Assembly (NCBI GenBank): GCA_016742255.1
Contig: JACVCB010000014.1
Coordinates: forward strand, 1 to 64,000
Source of the DNA: Leptospira sp.
GTDB lineage: Bacteria > Spirochaetota > Leptospiria > Leptospirales > Leptospiraceae
Direction of reading: 5' to 3'
DNA: 64,000 nucleotides
Shown here: piece by piece, positions 26,847-35,515 of the stretch
Position numbering within the stretch: position 1 is the stretch's first letter
Layout: every line of letters begins with the position of its first letter
Notes under the pieces: model-generated
Told to the model about the DNA's origin: nothing
The model's database searches: none
What the model saw: the letters and a program-made list of their open reading frames with translations, nothing else
Program-made: the position numbers and the translations under genes

Positions 26847-27668
26847 ATGGATGGCAAGAGAAAAAGAAAATTGTCAGTAGCAATCATCACCTTCAATGAA
26901 GAAAAAAATATTGGTGATTGCATTCGATCCGTAATCACCTTTGCAGACGAAATCATCGTACTTGATTCATTAAGCACAGACAAAACAAAAGAAATCGCAA
27001 CATCGTTCCCCACCGTTCGATTTTTTGAAGCTCCCTTTCCGGGCCATGTCGAACAAAAAAACAAAGCCATTTCCTATTGTCAAAATGATTGGATCCTATC
27101 TTTAGATGCAGATGAAAGAGTAAACGAAACACTCCAAAAATCAATCATCACGTTCCTAGAAGCGGCTGAAATCCATTGTGAAGGATTTAAAATCGCAAGG
27201 CTTACGTTCCATTTAGGTAAGTGGATCCGTTACAGTGGATGGTATCCCCAACGCCGTTACCGATTGTTTCAGAAAGAAAGTGCAAATTGGGTAGGTGAAA
27301 ACCCTCACGACTATATAGAATTAAAAATGGGATCTCGAGGAAAGGTAATGAAAGGTGATATCTTACATTATAGTTTTACCGATTTTAGCCACCAAATCAA
27401 TACGATCAATCAATTCTCAAGTATTGTTGCTTACACTCGTTATGCGAAAGGAGAAAGGTTTTCTCTTCTAAAAACAATTTTTAAACCCTTTGGAAAATTC
27501 TTTGAAATTTATGTATTTAAATTTGGTTTTTTAGATGGAATCCCAGGACTTTGGATTGCTCTTGCATCTTCCTTTTCTACCTTTCTGAAATATGCGAAAT
27601 TATATGAATTGGACAATTTGAAGTTGGAACGACCTTCTAATGTAAGAAAAGACTATGGCAAAAAATAG
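26847..27668 (+). CDS. Family 2 glycosyltransferase (WaaE/KdtX-like)
   Basis: A 273-residue inverting GT-A enzyme. The nucleotide-sugar-binding start SVAIITFNEEKNIGDCI and the metal-binding LSLDADERV (near residue 80) define it. The downstream WYPQRRYRLFQKE and HYSFTDFSHQI segments are those of the LPS core glucosyltransferases of the WaaE/KdtX type. The donor and acceptor sugars are inferred only. The end overlaps the next gene by 14 bases, and the group continues with gmhA. Confidence 0.9.
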   Translation: MDGKRKRKLSVAIITFNEEKNIGDCIRSVITFADEIIVLDSLSTDKTKEIATSFPTVRFFEAPFPGHVEQKNKAISYCQNDWILSLDADERVNETLQKSIITFLEAAEIHCEGFKIARLTFHLGKWIRYSGWYPQRRYRLFQKESANWVGENPHDYIELKMGSRGKVMKGDILHYSFTDFSHQINTINQFSSIVAYTRYAKGERFSLLKTIFKPFGKFFEIYVFKFGFLDGIPGLWIALASSFSTFLKYAKLYELDNLKLERPSNVRKDYGKK

Positions 27669-28428
27669 TTCACCAAAGAAAAGGGGATTTTGGAAAAAAT
27701 TCCTCTCCCTATTCCAATCAGACCAAAGTTCCAAAGGAAAGGATTCTGAAAAACGGAAAAAAGAGCCAAAATCGTTTCTTATGGAATGGGTTACAGCAAG
27801 TGAATCTTGGAAAAAGAAACTCCCCACAAAACAGGTAAGCTCAGGCCTCGTTACCGAAACAAAAAAGTTTCGCTTAACAAAAACAAATGAAAAACTATTT
27901 CGAATCGAAGGTGAAGATTATTCGATCATCTTAGTTACCGATAACCATTTGTATAAAAATAAGGATGGGAAATGGGCAGGTGTGTTATTTGTTGATGAGG
28001 GTGATTTGAACCAAAATCTAACCAAAGAGATTGGGAATTTAGATGACTTTCTGAATCAATTTGCCATACCAAAAGCAGATCTATTTTTAGAGACCGATGC
28101 TCCCAAAGATGATTGGCGGGTTGTTCTTGGTTGGGAAAGATTTTGGCAGGAACAATTGTTGTTACAAATGTCACCGAATTCAATGGCACTTGTTATGTTG
28201 GCCATCGGAGAAGAGTGTAAAGATTTTTTTGTTAAAATCGCAACGGAAAGGCAAAAACGCCTCGTTAGGGACGAGTTATTCTATTTGAATTTAGGTGTTA
28301 GTAACCAAAACAATCCACACTCCAAAACAAAAAATCTTTATGGTTTTGGTTCTGCATTAAAAGAATTTGGTAATAAAATCAATCTGATACAAGAAAGAAG
28401 AGAAAAGGAATTAGAACATGGAGCATAG
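27655..28428 (+). CDS. Cytoplasmic protein with FliG-C-like segment, unknown
   Basis: A 257-residue protein without signal or membrane helices. The first ~45 residues are lysine-rich. The middle (~65-125) is beta-rich and acidic. The end (~165-255) contains [19 protein letters not shown] followed by [12 protein letters not shown], which resembles the helical C-terminal domain of FliG (helix, then arginine-rich helix, then R-D/E-D/E-L-x-Y-L). The likeness is by eye and could be chance. It sits between two LPS genes with overlaps of 14 and 11 bases, so it is surely translated with them. Confidence 0.75.
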   Translation: MAKNSSPKKRGFWKKFLSLFQSDQSSKGKDSEKRKKEPKSFLMEWVTASESWKKKLPTKQVSSGLVTETKKFRLTKTNEKLFRIEGEDYSIILVTDNHLYKNKDGKWAGVLFVDEGDLNQNLTKEIGNLDDFLNQFAIPKADLFLETDAPKDDWRVVLGWERFWQEQLLLQMSPNSMALVMLAIGEECKDFFVKIATERQKRLVRDELFYLNLGVSNQNNPHSKTKNLYGFGSALKEFGNKINLIQERREKELEHGA

Positions 28429-29005
28429 TACAATCATCCAATCCCAAATTGAAGAATCCATACGAGTCAAAGAACAACTCCTTCCTTCTTTATTACCAAA
28501 TATATCCGCTGCAGGAAAACTGTTAGTGGACTCATTACGAAATGATGGAACTTTGTTTTTTTGTGGTAACGGTGGATCTAGTTGTGATGCATCTCATATT
28601 GCAGCAGAATTGGTTGTACGTTATAAATCAGGGAATGAAAGGAAAGCAATTCCTGCCATTGCTCTGAACAGTGACCAAGCAGTGTTAACAGCTTGTTCCA
28701 ATGATTATGGATATGAATTTTTGTTCCAAAGACAAATCCAAGCGTTTGGAAAACCGAAAGATGTATTTGTTGGCTTAACAACTTCCGGAAATTCGCAAAA
28801 CATCATTTTGGCGGTAGAAGAAGCTAAAAAAATTGGAATGAAAGTTGTATTACTACTTGGTGGAGACGGTGGAAAGTTAAAAGGAAAAGCAGATGCGGAA
28901 ATGATAGTTCCTTCTAAAGTCACTGCAAGGATTCAAGAATCCCACATTTTAATTGGACATATACTTTGTAGTATCATAGAGAAGGAATTGTTTGGACTCG
29001 ACTAA
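28418..29005 (+). CDS. gmhA: Phosphoheptose isomerase
   Basis: SIS-domain enzyme that converts sedoheptulose 7-phosphate to D-glycero-D-manno-heptose 7-phosphate, the first step of ADP-heptose synthesis. The phosphate-binding [19 protein letters not shown] (~47-65) and LTTSGNS (~120) are those of GmhA, as is the [18 protein letters not shown] helix near the end. Length 195 is normal. The later steps (rfaE1, rfaE2) are 24 kb away in this window. It overlaps both neighbours. Confidence 0.93.
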   Translation: MEHSTIIQSQIEESIRVKEQLLPSLLPNISAAGKLLVDSLRNDGTLFFCGNGGSSCDASHIAAELVVRYKSGNERKAIPAIALNSDQAVLTACSNDYGYEFLFQRQIQAFGKPKDVFVGLTTSGNSQNIILAVEEAKKIGMKVVLLLGGDGGKLKGKADAEMIVPSKVTARIQESHILIGHILCSIIEKELFGLD

Positions 29006-29753
29006 TCGTAACGTCATCCAAATTAAAAATGCCTCGTTAATCACTAAAGAAGGCCATTCCATTTGGAGATCCATTGGAATGGAAATCAAAGCCGGAACCA
29101 TCCATGGAATTATCGGCGAATCTGGATCCGGAAAATCGACTCTTGCACTAGCTTTATTTTCCATTTTACCTGACGACAGCAAAATCAGTTATGATTTATT
29201 TTCTGTGTTAGGTTGTGATGTTTTCTCCAATGAGTTTCCAGAGAAAAAGAATGTTTTCCTCGTCCCTCAGAATCCCAATTTAGCCTTCCATCCCTACCGA
29301 ACGATTGGGAGCCAAGTTTTAGATTTTTTAAAACTCTCTAAAGTAAACCATGTCACTGAAGAAATCGTTTTATCTTATTTTGATCAATTGTCCATCCCTC
29401 GTGGGCATTGGAATCGAGTGGCAAAAAACCTTTCAGGAGGTGAAAAACAACGGATCTTACTCACGTTAGCCTTCCTTCGTTTTCCAAAAATTCTAGTTTT
29501 GGATGAGCCAACAACGGGGCTTGATGCTTTTTCTGAAAAAATTGTATTGGAAACTGTTCAAAACTTTGCAAAATCAGGGATGACAGTTGTTTTTATTACA
29601 CATGAACTTAGGATCATCGAAAGTCTAGCATCCCAAGTTACGATAATGAAAGAAGGGGAAGTGATTGAGACTCTTCCCATAAACAACCACCAATTGGAGC
29701 CAAATTCGGAATATGGGAAACAACTCAAGGAAGCATCTGTTTTATTTCAATAG
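28992..29753 (+). CDS. ABC transporter ATPase, orphan
   Basis: A complete 253-residue ABC ATPase: Walker [10 protein letters not shown] (~40), Q-loop [11 protein letters not shown], signature LSGGEKQR, Walker [13 protein letters not shown] and switch histidine in ITHE. The Q-loop region and the N-terminal layout resemble the peptide/nickel (Opp/Dpp) group. No permease or binding protein is adjacent, so the transporter partner is elsewhere or it acts in something other than transport. The start is a TTG inside the end of gmhA (14-base overlap). Confidence 0.85.
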   Translation: MDSTNRNVIQIKNASLITKEGHSIWRSIGMEIKAGTIHGIIGESGSGKSTLALALFSILPDDSKISYDLFSVLGCDVFSNEFPEKKNVFLVPQNPNLAFHPYRTIGSQVLDFLKLSKVNHVTEEIVLSYFDQLSIPRGHWNRVAKNLSGGEKQRILLTLAFLRFPKILVLDEPTTGLDAFSEKIVLETVQNFAKSGMTVVFITHELRIIESLASQVTIMKEGEVIETLPINNHQLEPNSEYGKQLKEASVLFQ

Positions 29754-31194
29754 GATTGTTTTCCTTTTCTTTTTTCTTTTGCCCTTGTCTCTATTTCCGG
29801 AGGGCCAAGTCTCCTTTCGTTCCATTGACCTTAGATCCTATCCAGATGTAAAACTCCGTTTGCATGTAAATGGAAATTTAAATACTGGTGGTTATACCCT
29901 CCAAGAACAATTGGGGAATACGGTAAGGCTCACTGAAGACATCCACTTATCCCAACTTGAAACTAAAAACCCAATCTATCTGAATATTTCCATTCCCAGT
30001 TACACAAATGCGGAAGACAGAAGGTGGTTACTCCACCTTGTCCAACAACTTGTCAAATTATCGGAACAAAGTGGTGGCCATTCTAAACTCCATATCCAGT
30101 CGGACCAAACATTTCATGTGTTTGAACGGATTCGTTCCCAAGTTTTGGATGTATCATTTCCCTTCCCAAAGGAAAATAACTTACAGTTTCCGATTCGTAA
30201 TTGGGAACGATTTGTTGATTCGATTCCAACGAATGAAACCAAAGAAGATCATATCTTATTGCTCGTGAGTTTTGCAAAGGAATGGCCTGATCGTTTTGAA
30301 ATTCCAGAGTTTGCAAGGCGTATCAATGACAAGGACTTACGTTTGATTGTGCTCTCCCCCAATTCATTGGAAGCCAATAAACTTGTGAGTTATACAAAGG
30401 GAAATTTTTATCCAATTTCAAAGTCGGAGAGTTTTGAATTTTTATTTTCTGATCTTAAAGCAACGATGAGTCCTGATTGGTTGATTTCTTATCCTTCTCC
30501 ATGGAATTTATCTTTGTGGAAAGAAAATGAAATTTATGGGACTCTAACATCTGTTACAAATGGTGTCAGGTTTGAATACCAATATGAAATTTCTCCATTC
30601 CAAACTTTATATCTCAAAATTTCAGATCCTTTTGTTTTTTTCCCCGTGAGTCTATTTCTCATTTTACTATGCATTGCATCCCTTTATTATTTAAGAGGAT
30701 TTGAACCCATTCAGAATGAACGAAGGAATGGAATCGAAAAAACTGCTATCCTCGTCCCTGAAGGTGAGAACTTGGAACGAAAAGAGGAACTTGCCGTTTA
30801 TGATCGTATGTATGGAGAAACCTTAGAGAAGGCGGCAAAGGATAGAGAAATCGCTCTTGTGACCAAAGAAAAGGAGATTTTGCCAGGAGTTTCCTATACC
30901 TATGCTGTCATCCAAGTACGAGAAGGGAGCCAAATGTATGAACCTATTCCTTTACAGTGGGATGAGATGACAATTGGCAATTTTGAATCCAACCATATTG
31001 TCTTACATGATCCAAATGTTTCTGGTTTCCATGCAAAGATAAAAAACCGAAGGGGAAAATATATATTGTTTGATTGTCTTTCCCATTCGGGTGTATACTT
31101 AAACGGCAAAAAATTATTACGTCCAAAAGTTTTGCACAATTTGGATGAAATTCAATTGGGTAAAACCATCCTTACGTTTCGAGGGAGATACTAA
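29713..31194 (+). CDS. Membrane-anchored FHA-domain protein
   Basis: A 493-residue protein with a signal peptide or anchor (IVFLFFFLLPLSLFPEG), an external beta/alpha region of ~280 residues that may be a degenerate von Willebrand-like fold, and a membrane helix at ~312-330 (VSLFLILLCIASLYYL). A cytoplasmic tail ends in an FHA domain (~410-490) with the phosphothreonine-binding core IGNFESNHIVLHDPNVSGFH. It would link an external sensor to phosphothreonine recognition inside. The start overlaps the ABC ATPase gene by 41 bases. No Ser/Thr kinase is nearby. Confidence 0.85.
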   Translation: MGNNSRKHLFYFNRIVFLFFFLLPLSLFPEGQVSFRSIDLRSYPDVKLRLHVNGNLNTGGYTLQEQLGNTVRLTEDIHLSQLETKNPIYLNISIPSYTNAEDRRWLLHLVQQLVKLSEQSGGHSKLHIQSDQTFHVFERIRSQVLDVSFPFPKENNLQFPIRNWERFVDSIPTNETKEDHILLLVSFAKEWPDRFEIPEFARRINDKDLRLIVLSPNSLEANKLVSYTKGNFYPISKSESFEFLFSDLKATMSPDWLISYPSPWNLSLWKENEIYGTLTSVTNGVRFEYQYEISPFQTLYLKISDPFVFFPVSLFLILLCIASLYYLRGFEPIQNERRNGIEKTAILVPEGENLERKEELAVYDRMYGETLEKAAKDREIALVTKEKEILPGVSYTYAVIQVREGSQMYEPIPLQWDEMTIGNFESNHIVLHDPNVSGFHAKIKNRRGKYILFDCLSHSGVYLNGKKLLRPKVLHNLDEIQLGKTILTFRGRY

Positions 31195-31195
31195 A

Positions 31196-32026
31196 ATGGA
31201 AGCAGTTGGAAAATTGAGAAAGGTAACGCGTTTCGCTGTTTGTTCTGTTTCCCTATTTGTATTTTTATTTTGTTCTGGCGAAACGAACAAAAATGATACG
31301 GCTACTTCTCTTTATCTCGCGAAGGAATCAGGAGCCAGCGGTTGCACTGTGGCCGGACTTGGTTCTCAACTAAAAGCAGGTTATACAGGGATCACAACGA
31401 GTTCCCAGTCGGTTTCTTTTTTACTCGCAGGGGATACCTATTATGCCGTGATGCAAATCAAAGGTGCTCAAATTGGGACAAGGGTAGTTTTGTCTAGGGT
31501 GACAAAAGTGGCAGTGTATTCGTCCACAAGTTGCCCTTTGGAATTGAATGTTGCTCCACTTGCCAAAGAAGGTACAGAATACACCAAAACAGACTCGACC
31601 CAAACCATCATTAGTTTCACAAAATCAGGAAGTTACCTCCTTTACGTGTACCAAAAAGAAAGTGGCACTGCCAATCCCTTGTCCGTGTTAACGGATGGGA
31701 CAGCGGTACAAACTGTTTCCGATTCAGACCTCACTGATTTATTGAATGGTGGTTCCACCAAAACCTACAAATTTGCTTGTGCCATAGGTGGTGGGGTTTG
31801 CCAAAATTATTATGGGTATTTGACAAGTTGCCTCTCGGGTACAAAACAAACAGCTAAGTGCACAGAGACTGGTGTGGTCGGATCCTGCAAGGTGACCCAA
31901 TCCAGTGTCGGGTACATCATCAGTGTGTACACAGCGCCTCTTACTGGTGGGGCTGGCACGGCAGCCGCCCATTGTTCCAGTATCTCAGGGACGTATGTAG
32001 ACGGCTCTACTGTCCAAACACCTTAA
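31196..32026 (+). CDS. Cysteine-rich lipoprotein, unknown
   Basis: A 276-residue protein with a lipoprotein-type signal: hydrophobic stretch then FLFC, lipidated at C26 and followed by a Ser/Gly/Asn/Lys linker. The mature part has eight more cysteines, an even number that could form four disulfides, five of them crowded in residues ~195-235. There are many Thr/Ser/Gly residues and no enzyme motif. I chose the ATG at 31196 (GGGAGA upstream, one base after the FHA gene) over an in-frame start at 31145 that would lie inside that gene. Base composition is slightly more GC-rich than its neighbours. Surface exposure is plausible but not shown. Confidence 0.75.
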   Translation: MEAVGKLRKVTRFAVCSVSLFVFLFCSGETNKNDTATSLYLAKESGASGCTVAGLGSQLKAGYTGITTSSQSVSFLLAGDTYYAVMQIKGAQIGTRVVLSRVTKVAVYSSTSCPLELNVAPLAKEGTEYTKTDSTQTIISFTKSGSYLLYVYQKESGTANPLSVLTDGTAVQTVSDSDLTDLLNGGSTKTYKFACAIGGGVCQNYYGYLTSCLSGTKQTAKCTETGVVGSCKVTQSSVGYIISVYTAPLTGGAGTAAAHCSSISGTYVDGSTVQTP

Positions 32027-32104
32027 GAATCAATCTATTTTTTCAAATTCCCTGGACACAGACCCCCATGTCCGAGTTATGACTGGAAGTGAGGGAGTCT
32101 AGTT

Positions 32105-33499
32105 ATGAAAACCATGTTTGAGAAGATTTGGAATGACCATTTGGTTCACGAGGAAGATGGGACCTGCCTAATCTATATTGATAGACACCTGGTGCATGAG
32201 GTAACAAGCCCACAGGCCTTCGAAAGTTTAAAATTGACCAACCGAAAGGTGAGACGTCCCGATGCAACTTTTGCAACGATGGACCACAACGTATCCACAA
32301 GGACTAGAGATTGGAAATCCGTGGATCCCATTTCTGTTTTGCAAATGCAAACATTGATGGATAATTGTAAAGAAAACGGCATTACTTTATTTGATATCAA
32401 CCATCCTGATAATGGAATTGTTCACGTAGTCGCACCAGAACTTGGTCTTACCCATCCTGGAATGACAATTGTTTGTGGGGATTCTCACACAGCAACACAC
32501 GGAGCTTTTGGAGCCCTCGCGTTTGGGATTGGTACTTCAGAAGTAGAACACGTGTTAGCAACACAAACCCTTGTCCAAAAAAAACCTAAAACCTTAGAAA
32601 TCAGAGTGGATGGAAAACTTTCTCCACTTGTATCCGCAAAAGACATCGTACTTGCGATCATTGGAAAAATTGGTACAGATGGTGCGACTGGCTATGTGAT
32701 TGAATTTACGGGTGAGGCCATTCGTTCCCTCAGTATGGAAGGCCGTATGACCATTTGTAATATGGCAATTGAAGCTGGTGCAAGAGCAGGTCTCATCTCA
32801 CCAGATGAAACTACCATCAACTACATCAAAGGTCGGGACTTTGCTCCAAAAGGAGAACAGTTTGAAATTGCGGTTGCTAAGTGGAAAGCCTATGCCACAG
32901 ACCCTGGGGCTAAATTTGATAAAACTGTTATACTCAATGCAAACGAAATTGCACCTATGGTGTCTTGGGGAACATCCCCTGGCCAAGTGATTCCAGTCAC
33001 GGCAACTGTGCCTAGTCCTAATGATTTTACCGACCCAGTACAACGTAAATCCGCAGAATCAGCGCTTGCGTATATGGATTTAAAACCAGGGCAAAAACTT
33101 TCCGATGTGAAAGTGAATAAAGTATTCATTGGATCTTGTACCAATTCAAGGATTGAAGACCTGCGTGTTGTTGCAAACACGGTCAAAGGGAAAAAAGTAA
33201 GTAAAGACGTGGAGGCCATCATTGTTCCAGGTTCTGGCCGAGTGAAACGCCAAGCAGAAAGTGAAGGTCTTGATAAGATCTTTTTAGAAGCTGGTTTCCA
33301 ATGGCGTAACCCAGGTTGTTCGATGTGCCTTGCTATGAATGACGATGTATTGTCACCGGGCGATCGTTGTGCTTCCACTTCCAACAGGAACTTTGAAGGA
33401 AGACAAGGAAAAGGCGGAAGGACACATTTAGTAGGACCAGCAATGGCAGCAGCAGTTGCTGTTGAAGGTCATTTTGTAGACATTCGGGAGTGGAAATAA
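32105..33499 (+). CDS. leuC: 3-isopropylmalate dehydratase large subunit
   Basis: Aconitase-family iron-sulfur enzyme that, with LeuD, isomerises 2-isopropylmalate to 3-isopropylmalate; in Leptospira it is also expected to handle citramalate for isoleucine. The [4Fe-4S] ligands are in IGSCTNSR (~345) and NPGCSMC (~405-410). The substrate-binding [14 protein letters not shown] (~122) is typical. Length 464 is normal. A GGGAG ribosome site precedes the ATG. LeuD follows after one base. Confidence 0.95.
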   Translation: MKTMFEKIWNDHLVHEEDGTCLIYIDRHLVHEVTSPQAFESLKLTNRKVRRPDATFATMDHNVSTRTRDWKSVDPISVLQMQTLMDNCKENGITLFDINHPDNGIVHVVAPELGLTHPGMTIVCGDSHTATHGAFGALAFGIGTSEVEHVLATQTLVQKKPKTLEIRVDGKLSPLVSAKDIVLAIIGKIGTDGATGYVIEFTGEAIRSLSMEGRMTICNMAIEAGARAGLISPDETTINYIKGRDFAPKGEQFEIAVAKWKAYATDPGAKFDKTVILNANEIAPMVSWGTSPGQVIPVTATVPSPNDFTDPVQRKSAESALAYMDLKPGQKLSDVKVNKVFIGSCTNSRIEDLRVVANTVKGKKVSKDVEAIIVPGSGRVKRQAESEGLDKIFLEAGFQWRNPGCSMCLAMNDDVLSPGDRCASTSNRNFEGRQGKGGRTHLVGPAMAAAVAVEGHFVDIREWK

Positions 33500-33500
33500 G

Positions 33501-34127
33501 ATGAAAGCATTTACGAAATTAAAAGGGATCGCAGCCTTACTTGACAAAGCAAACGTAGACACAGACCAAATCATCCCCAAACAATTCCTTCGTAAAATCG
33601 AAAGATCAGGGTTTGGACAACATTTATTCCATGATTGGAGATTTCTGGATGATGCAGGACAAAAACCAAATCCTGATTTTGTTCTCAATGCACCTAGATA
33701 CCAAGGGGCAACCATTCTTGTCACTCGTGACAATTTTGGATGTGGTTCTTCTCGTGAACACGCACCTTGGGCATTAGAAGATTACGGGTTTCGTGCCATC
33801 CTTTCTCCATCCTACGCGGATATTTTTTACAATAACTGCTTTAAGAACGGAATGTTACCGATCGTTTTACCAGAAGGACAAATCGAAGAAATATTCCAAA
33901 CGATTGATAAAAAACCTGGTGCCAATTTGGAAATTGATTTGGAAAACCAAGTTGTGATCACAGAAGAAGGGAAAAAATACCCTTTTGAAGTCGATGCCTT
34001 CCGTAAACATTGCTTACTCAATGGTTTGGACGATATTGGTCTTACCCTCCAAAAAGCAGATTTTATTCAAAAATTTGAAGAAAAGAACCAAAAAGATGTT
34101 CCCTGGTTGTACAGAAAGAGTGTATAA
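33501..34127 (+). CDS. leuD: 3-isopropylmalate dehydratase small subunit
   Basis: Swivel-domain partner of LeuC, 208 residues. The active-site loop [13 protein letters not shown] (~residues 79-91) and the N-terminal [12 protein letters not shown] (19-30) are signature segments. It starts one base after leuC, ensuring equal synthesis of both subunits. Confidence 0.95.
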   Translation: MKAFTKLKGIAALLDKANVDTDQIIPKQFLRKIERSGFGQHLFHDWRFLDDAGQKPNPDFVLNAPRYQGATILVTRDNFGCGSSREHAPWALEDYGFRAILSPSYADIFYNNCFKNGMLPIVLPEGQIEEIFQTIDKKPGANLEIDLENQVVITEEGKKYPFEVDAFRKHCLLNGLDDIGLTLQKADFIQKFEEKNQKDVPWLYRKSV

Positions 34128-34135
34128 TTAGCCAC

Positions 34136-34513
34136 ATGAAACAGTTATTTTTAACTCTCAGTTTATTTCTATTTGTGACAGGTCTTTCTGCAGACGAACT
34201 TCTCATCCAAGACACCAAACAAGGGTTAGGGAAAGAAGCGATCCGTGGAACGACAGTTGTGGTTCATTATACGGGAAAACTTACCAATGGAAAGGTATTT
34301 GATTCATCTGTCGACAGAGGGGAACCGTTTAGTTTCCAATTGGGACAAGGCCAAGTGATCCAAGGTTGGGAACGAGGGATTGTCGGTATGAAGGAAGGTG
34401 GAAAACGGAAACTAACCATTCCACCAAAGTTTGGATATGGTGACAGAGCTGTGGGTCCAATCCCTGCTAACTCAACACTTGTGTTTGATGTTGAGTTAAT
34501 CAAAGTTAAATAA
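34136..34513 (+). CDS. Exported FKBP-type peptidyl-prolyl isomerase
   Basis: A 125-residue protein: signal peptide (MKQLFLTLSLFLFVTGLSA) and one complete FKBP domain, with VVVHYTGKLTNGKVFDSS, FQLGQGQVIQGWERGI, KLTIPPKFGYGDRA and LVFDVELIKV in canonical order. It is a periplasmic foldase, the second exported isomerase in the window after the cyclophilin. It follows leuD by eight bases, and its stop abuts the next start. Confidence 0.92.
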   Translation: MKQLFLTLSLFLFVTGLSADELLIQDTKQGLGKEAIRGTTVVVHYTGKLTNGKVFDSSVDRGEPFSFQLGQGQVIQGWERGIVGMKEGGKRKLTIPPKFGYGDRAVGPIPANSTLVFDVELIKVK

Positions 34514-35515
34514 ATGATAGATCCAATTTCCAAAGGGATTGATGACTTTGGCAACAGTTTGTTGCAAGCGCTTAACAATGTACAAGGTATCTTTGGAAAG
34601 GAACTTTCCGTTGCCAAACCGATCAAAGACAATGTCTTACAATTGATTGGCAACACCCCGCTGATCCGATTGAATCGAATTGGTTCCGAGTATTCGGGAG
34701 TTCAATTTTATTTAAAAGCAGAGTTTTTAAATCCCACTGGTTCTGCGAAGGATCGGACTGCCATTGCGATGGTATTAGATGCCGAAAAACGTGGAAAATT
34801 AAAAAAAGGAATGCCTATTATCCTTTCAGGTGCTGGTTCTTCCTCTGTTAGTTTCACATGGATTGGAAAGGTAAAAGGTTACCCTGTTTATTGCCTTGTT
34901 CCACTCACAACTTCCCCAGAACGAGTCCAACTCCTCAGGAGTTATGGTGCAGAAGTGACCGTGACAAATGAATCTGATCCTTTGAAGTTATTGGAACTTG
35001 CGGAAGAAAAATCCAAAAAAATGGGTGGTTACTTGCCTGATGAATTAGAAAATCCAGCCAATCCCAATTTCCATTTTAAGACGACGGGTCCTGAAATTTG
35101 GCGCGATTTACAAGGGAAGGTAGGTGCTGTGATCTCGGCACCAGGTTCAGGTGGGGCTATTACAGGAATTGGTCGTTACCTGAAGTCACAAGACAGAAGG
35201 GTTAAGGTCATCATCGCTGGAAAACAAAACTCTCCTTTTATGGAGTATGGAAAAACAGACAATCCAAAAGAAAGAGAAAGGATCCGTCTTCCTGCAGTGT
35301 ATGATCCAAAACTCATTGATCATTATTTCCATGTGACAAAAGACGAAGCCTTACACCTGCAAGCTGACTTATATGAAAAAGAAGGTATTTTTGCTGGTCT
35401 TACTACTGGTACTGTGATTACAGGTGCCCTTCGATTTTCTGAAACACTTTCGGAATCAGAAAAAAATGAAAGAAACCCTTTTAACATTGTGATTTTATCC
35501 CCTGATCGGGATTAA
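34514..35515 (+). CDS. CysK/CBS-fold PLP protein with altered substrate loop
   Basis: A 333-residue fold-type II PLP enzyme of the cysteine synthase/cystathionine beta-synthase group: IGNTPLIRL (45-53), PLP lysine K79 in NPTGSAKDR and the phosphate loop GSGGAITGIG near 209. The substrate-carboxylate loop, normally TSGNTG, here reads LSGAGS (104-109), losing the asparagine and the second threonine. The C-terminal serine loop is LTTGT instead of SSGAA. A ~40-residue N-terminal extension precedes the fold. It is unlikely to be an ordinary cysteine synthase; beta-elimination, another amino acid or a regulatory role are open. It starts directly after the FKBP stop and ends overlapping the patatin gene by four bases. 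Confidence 0.85.
   Translation: MIDPISKGIDDFGNSLLQALNNVQGIFGKELSVAKPIKDNVLQLIGNTPLIRLNRIGSEYSGVQFYLKAEFLNPTGSAKDRTAIAMVLDAEKRGKLKKGMPIILSGAGSSSVSFTWIGKVKGYPVYCLVPLTTSPERVQLLRSYGAEVTVTNESDPLKLLELAEEKSKKMGGYLPDELENPANPNFHFKTTGPEIWRDLQGKVGAVISAPGSGGAITGIGRYLKSQDRRVKVIIAGKQNSPFMEYGKTDNPKERERIRLPAVYDPKLIDHYFHVTKDEALHLQADLYEKEGIFAGLTTGTVITGALRFSETLSESEKNERNPFNIVILSPDRD

Noticed and set aside
31145..31195. Earlier in-frame start for the Cys-rich lipoprotein
   Set aside because: It would place 17 polar residues before the lipoprotein signal and overlap the FHA gene; the ATG at 31196 has a ribosome site.
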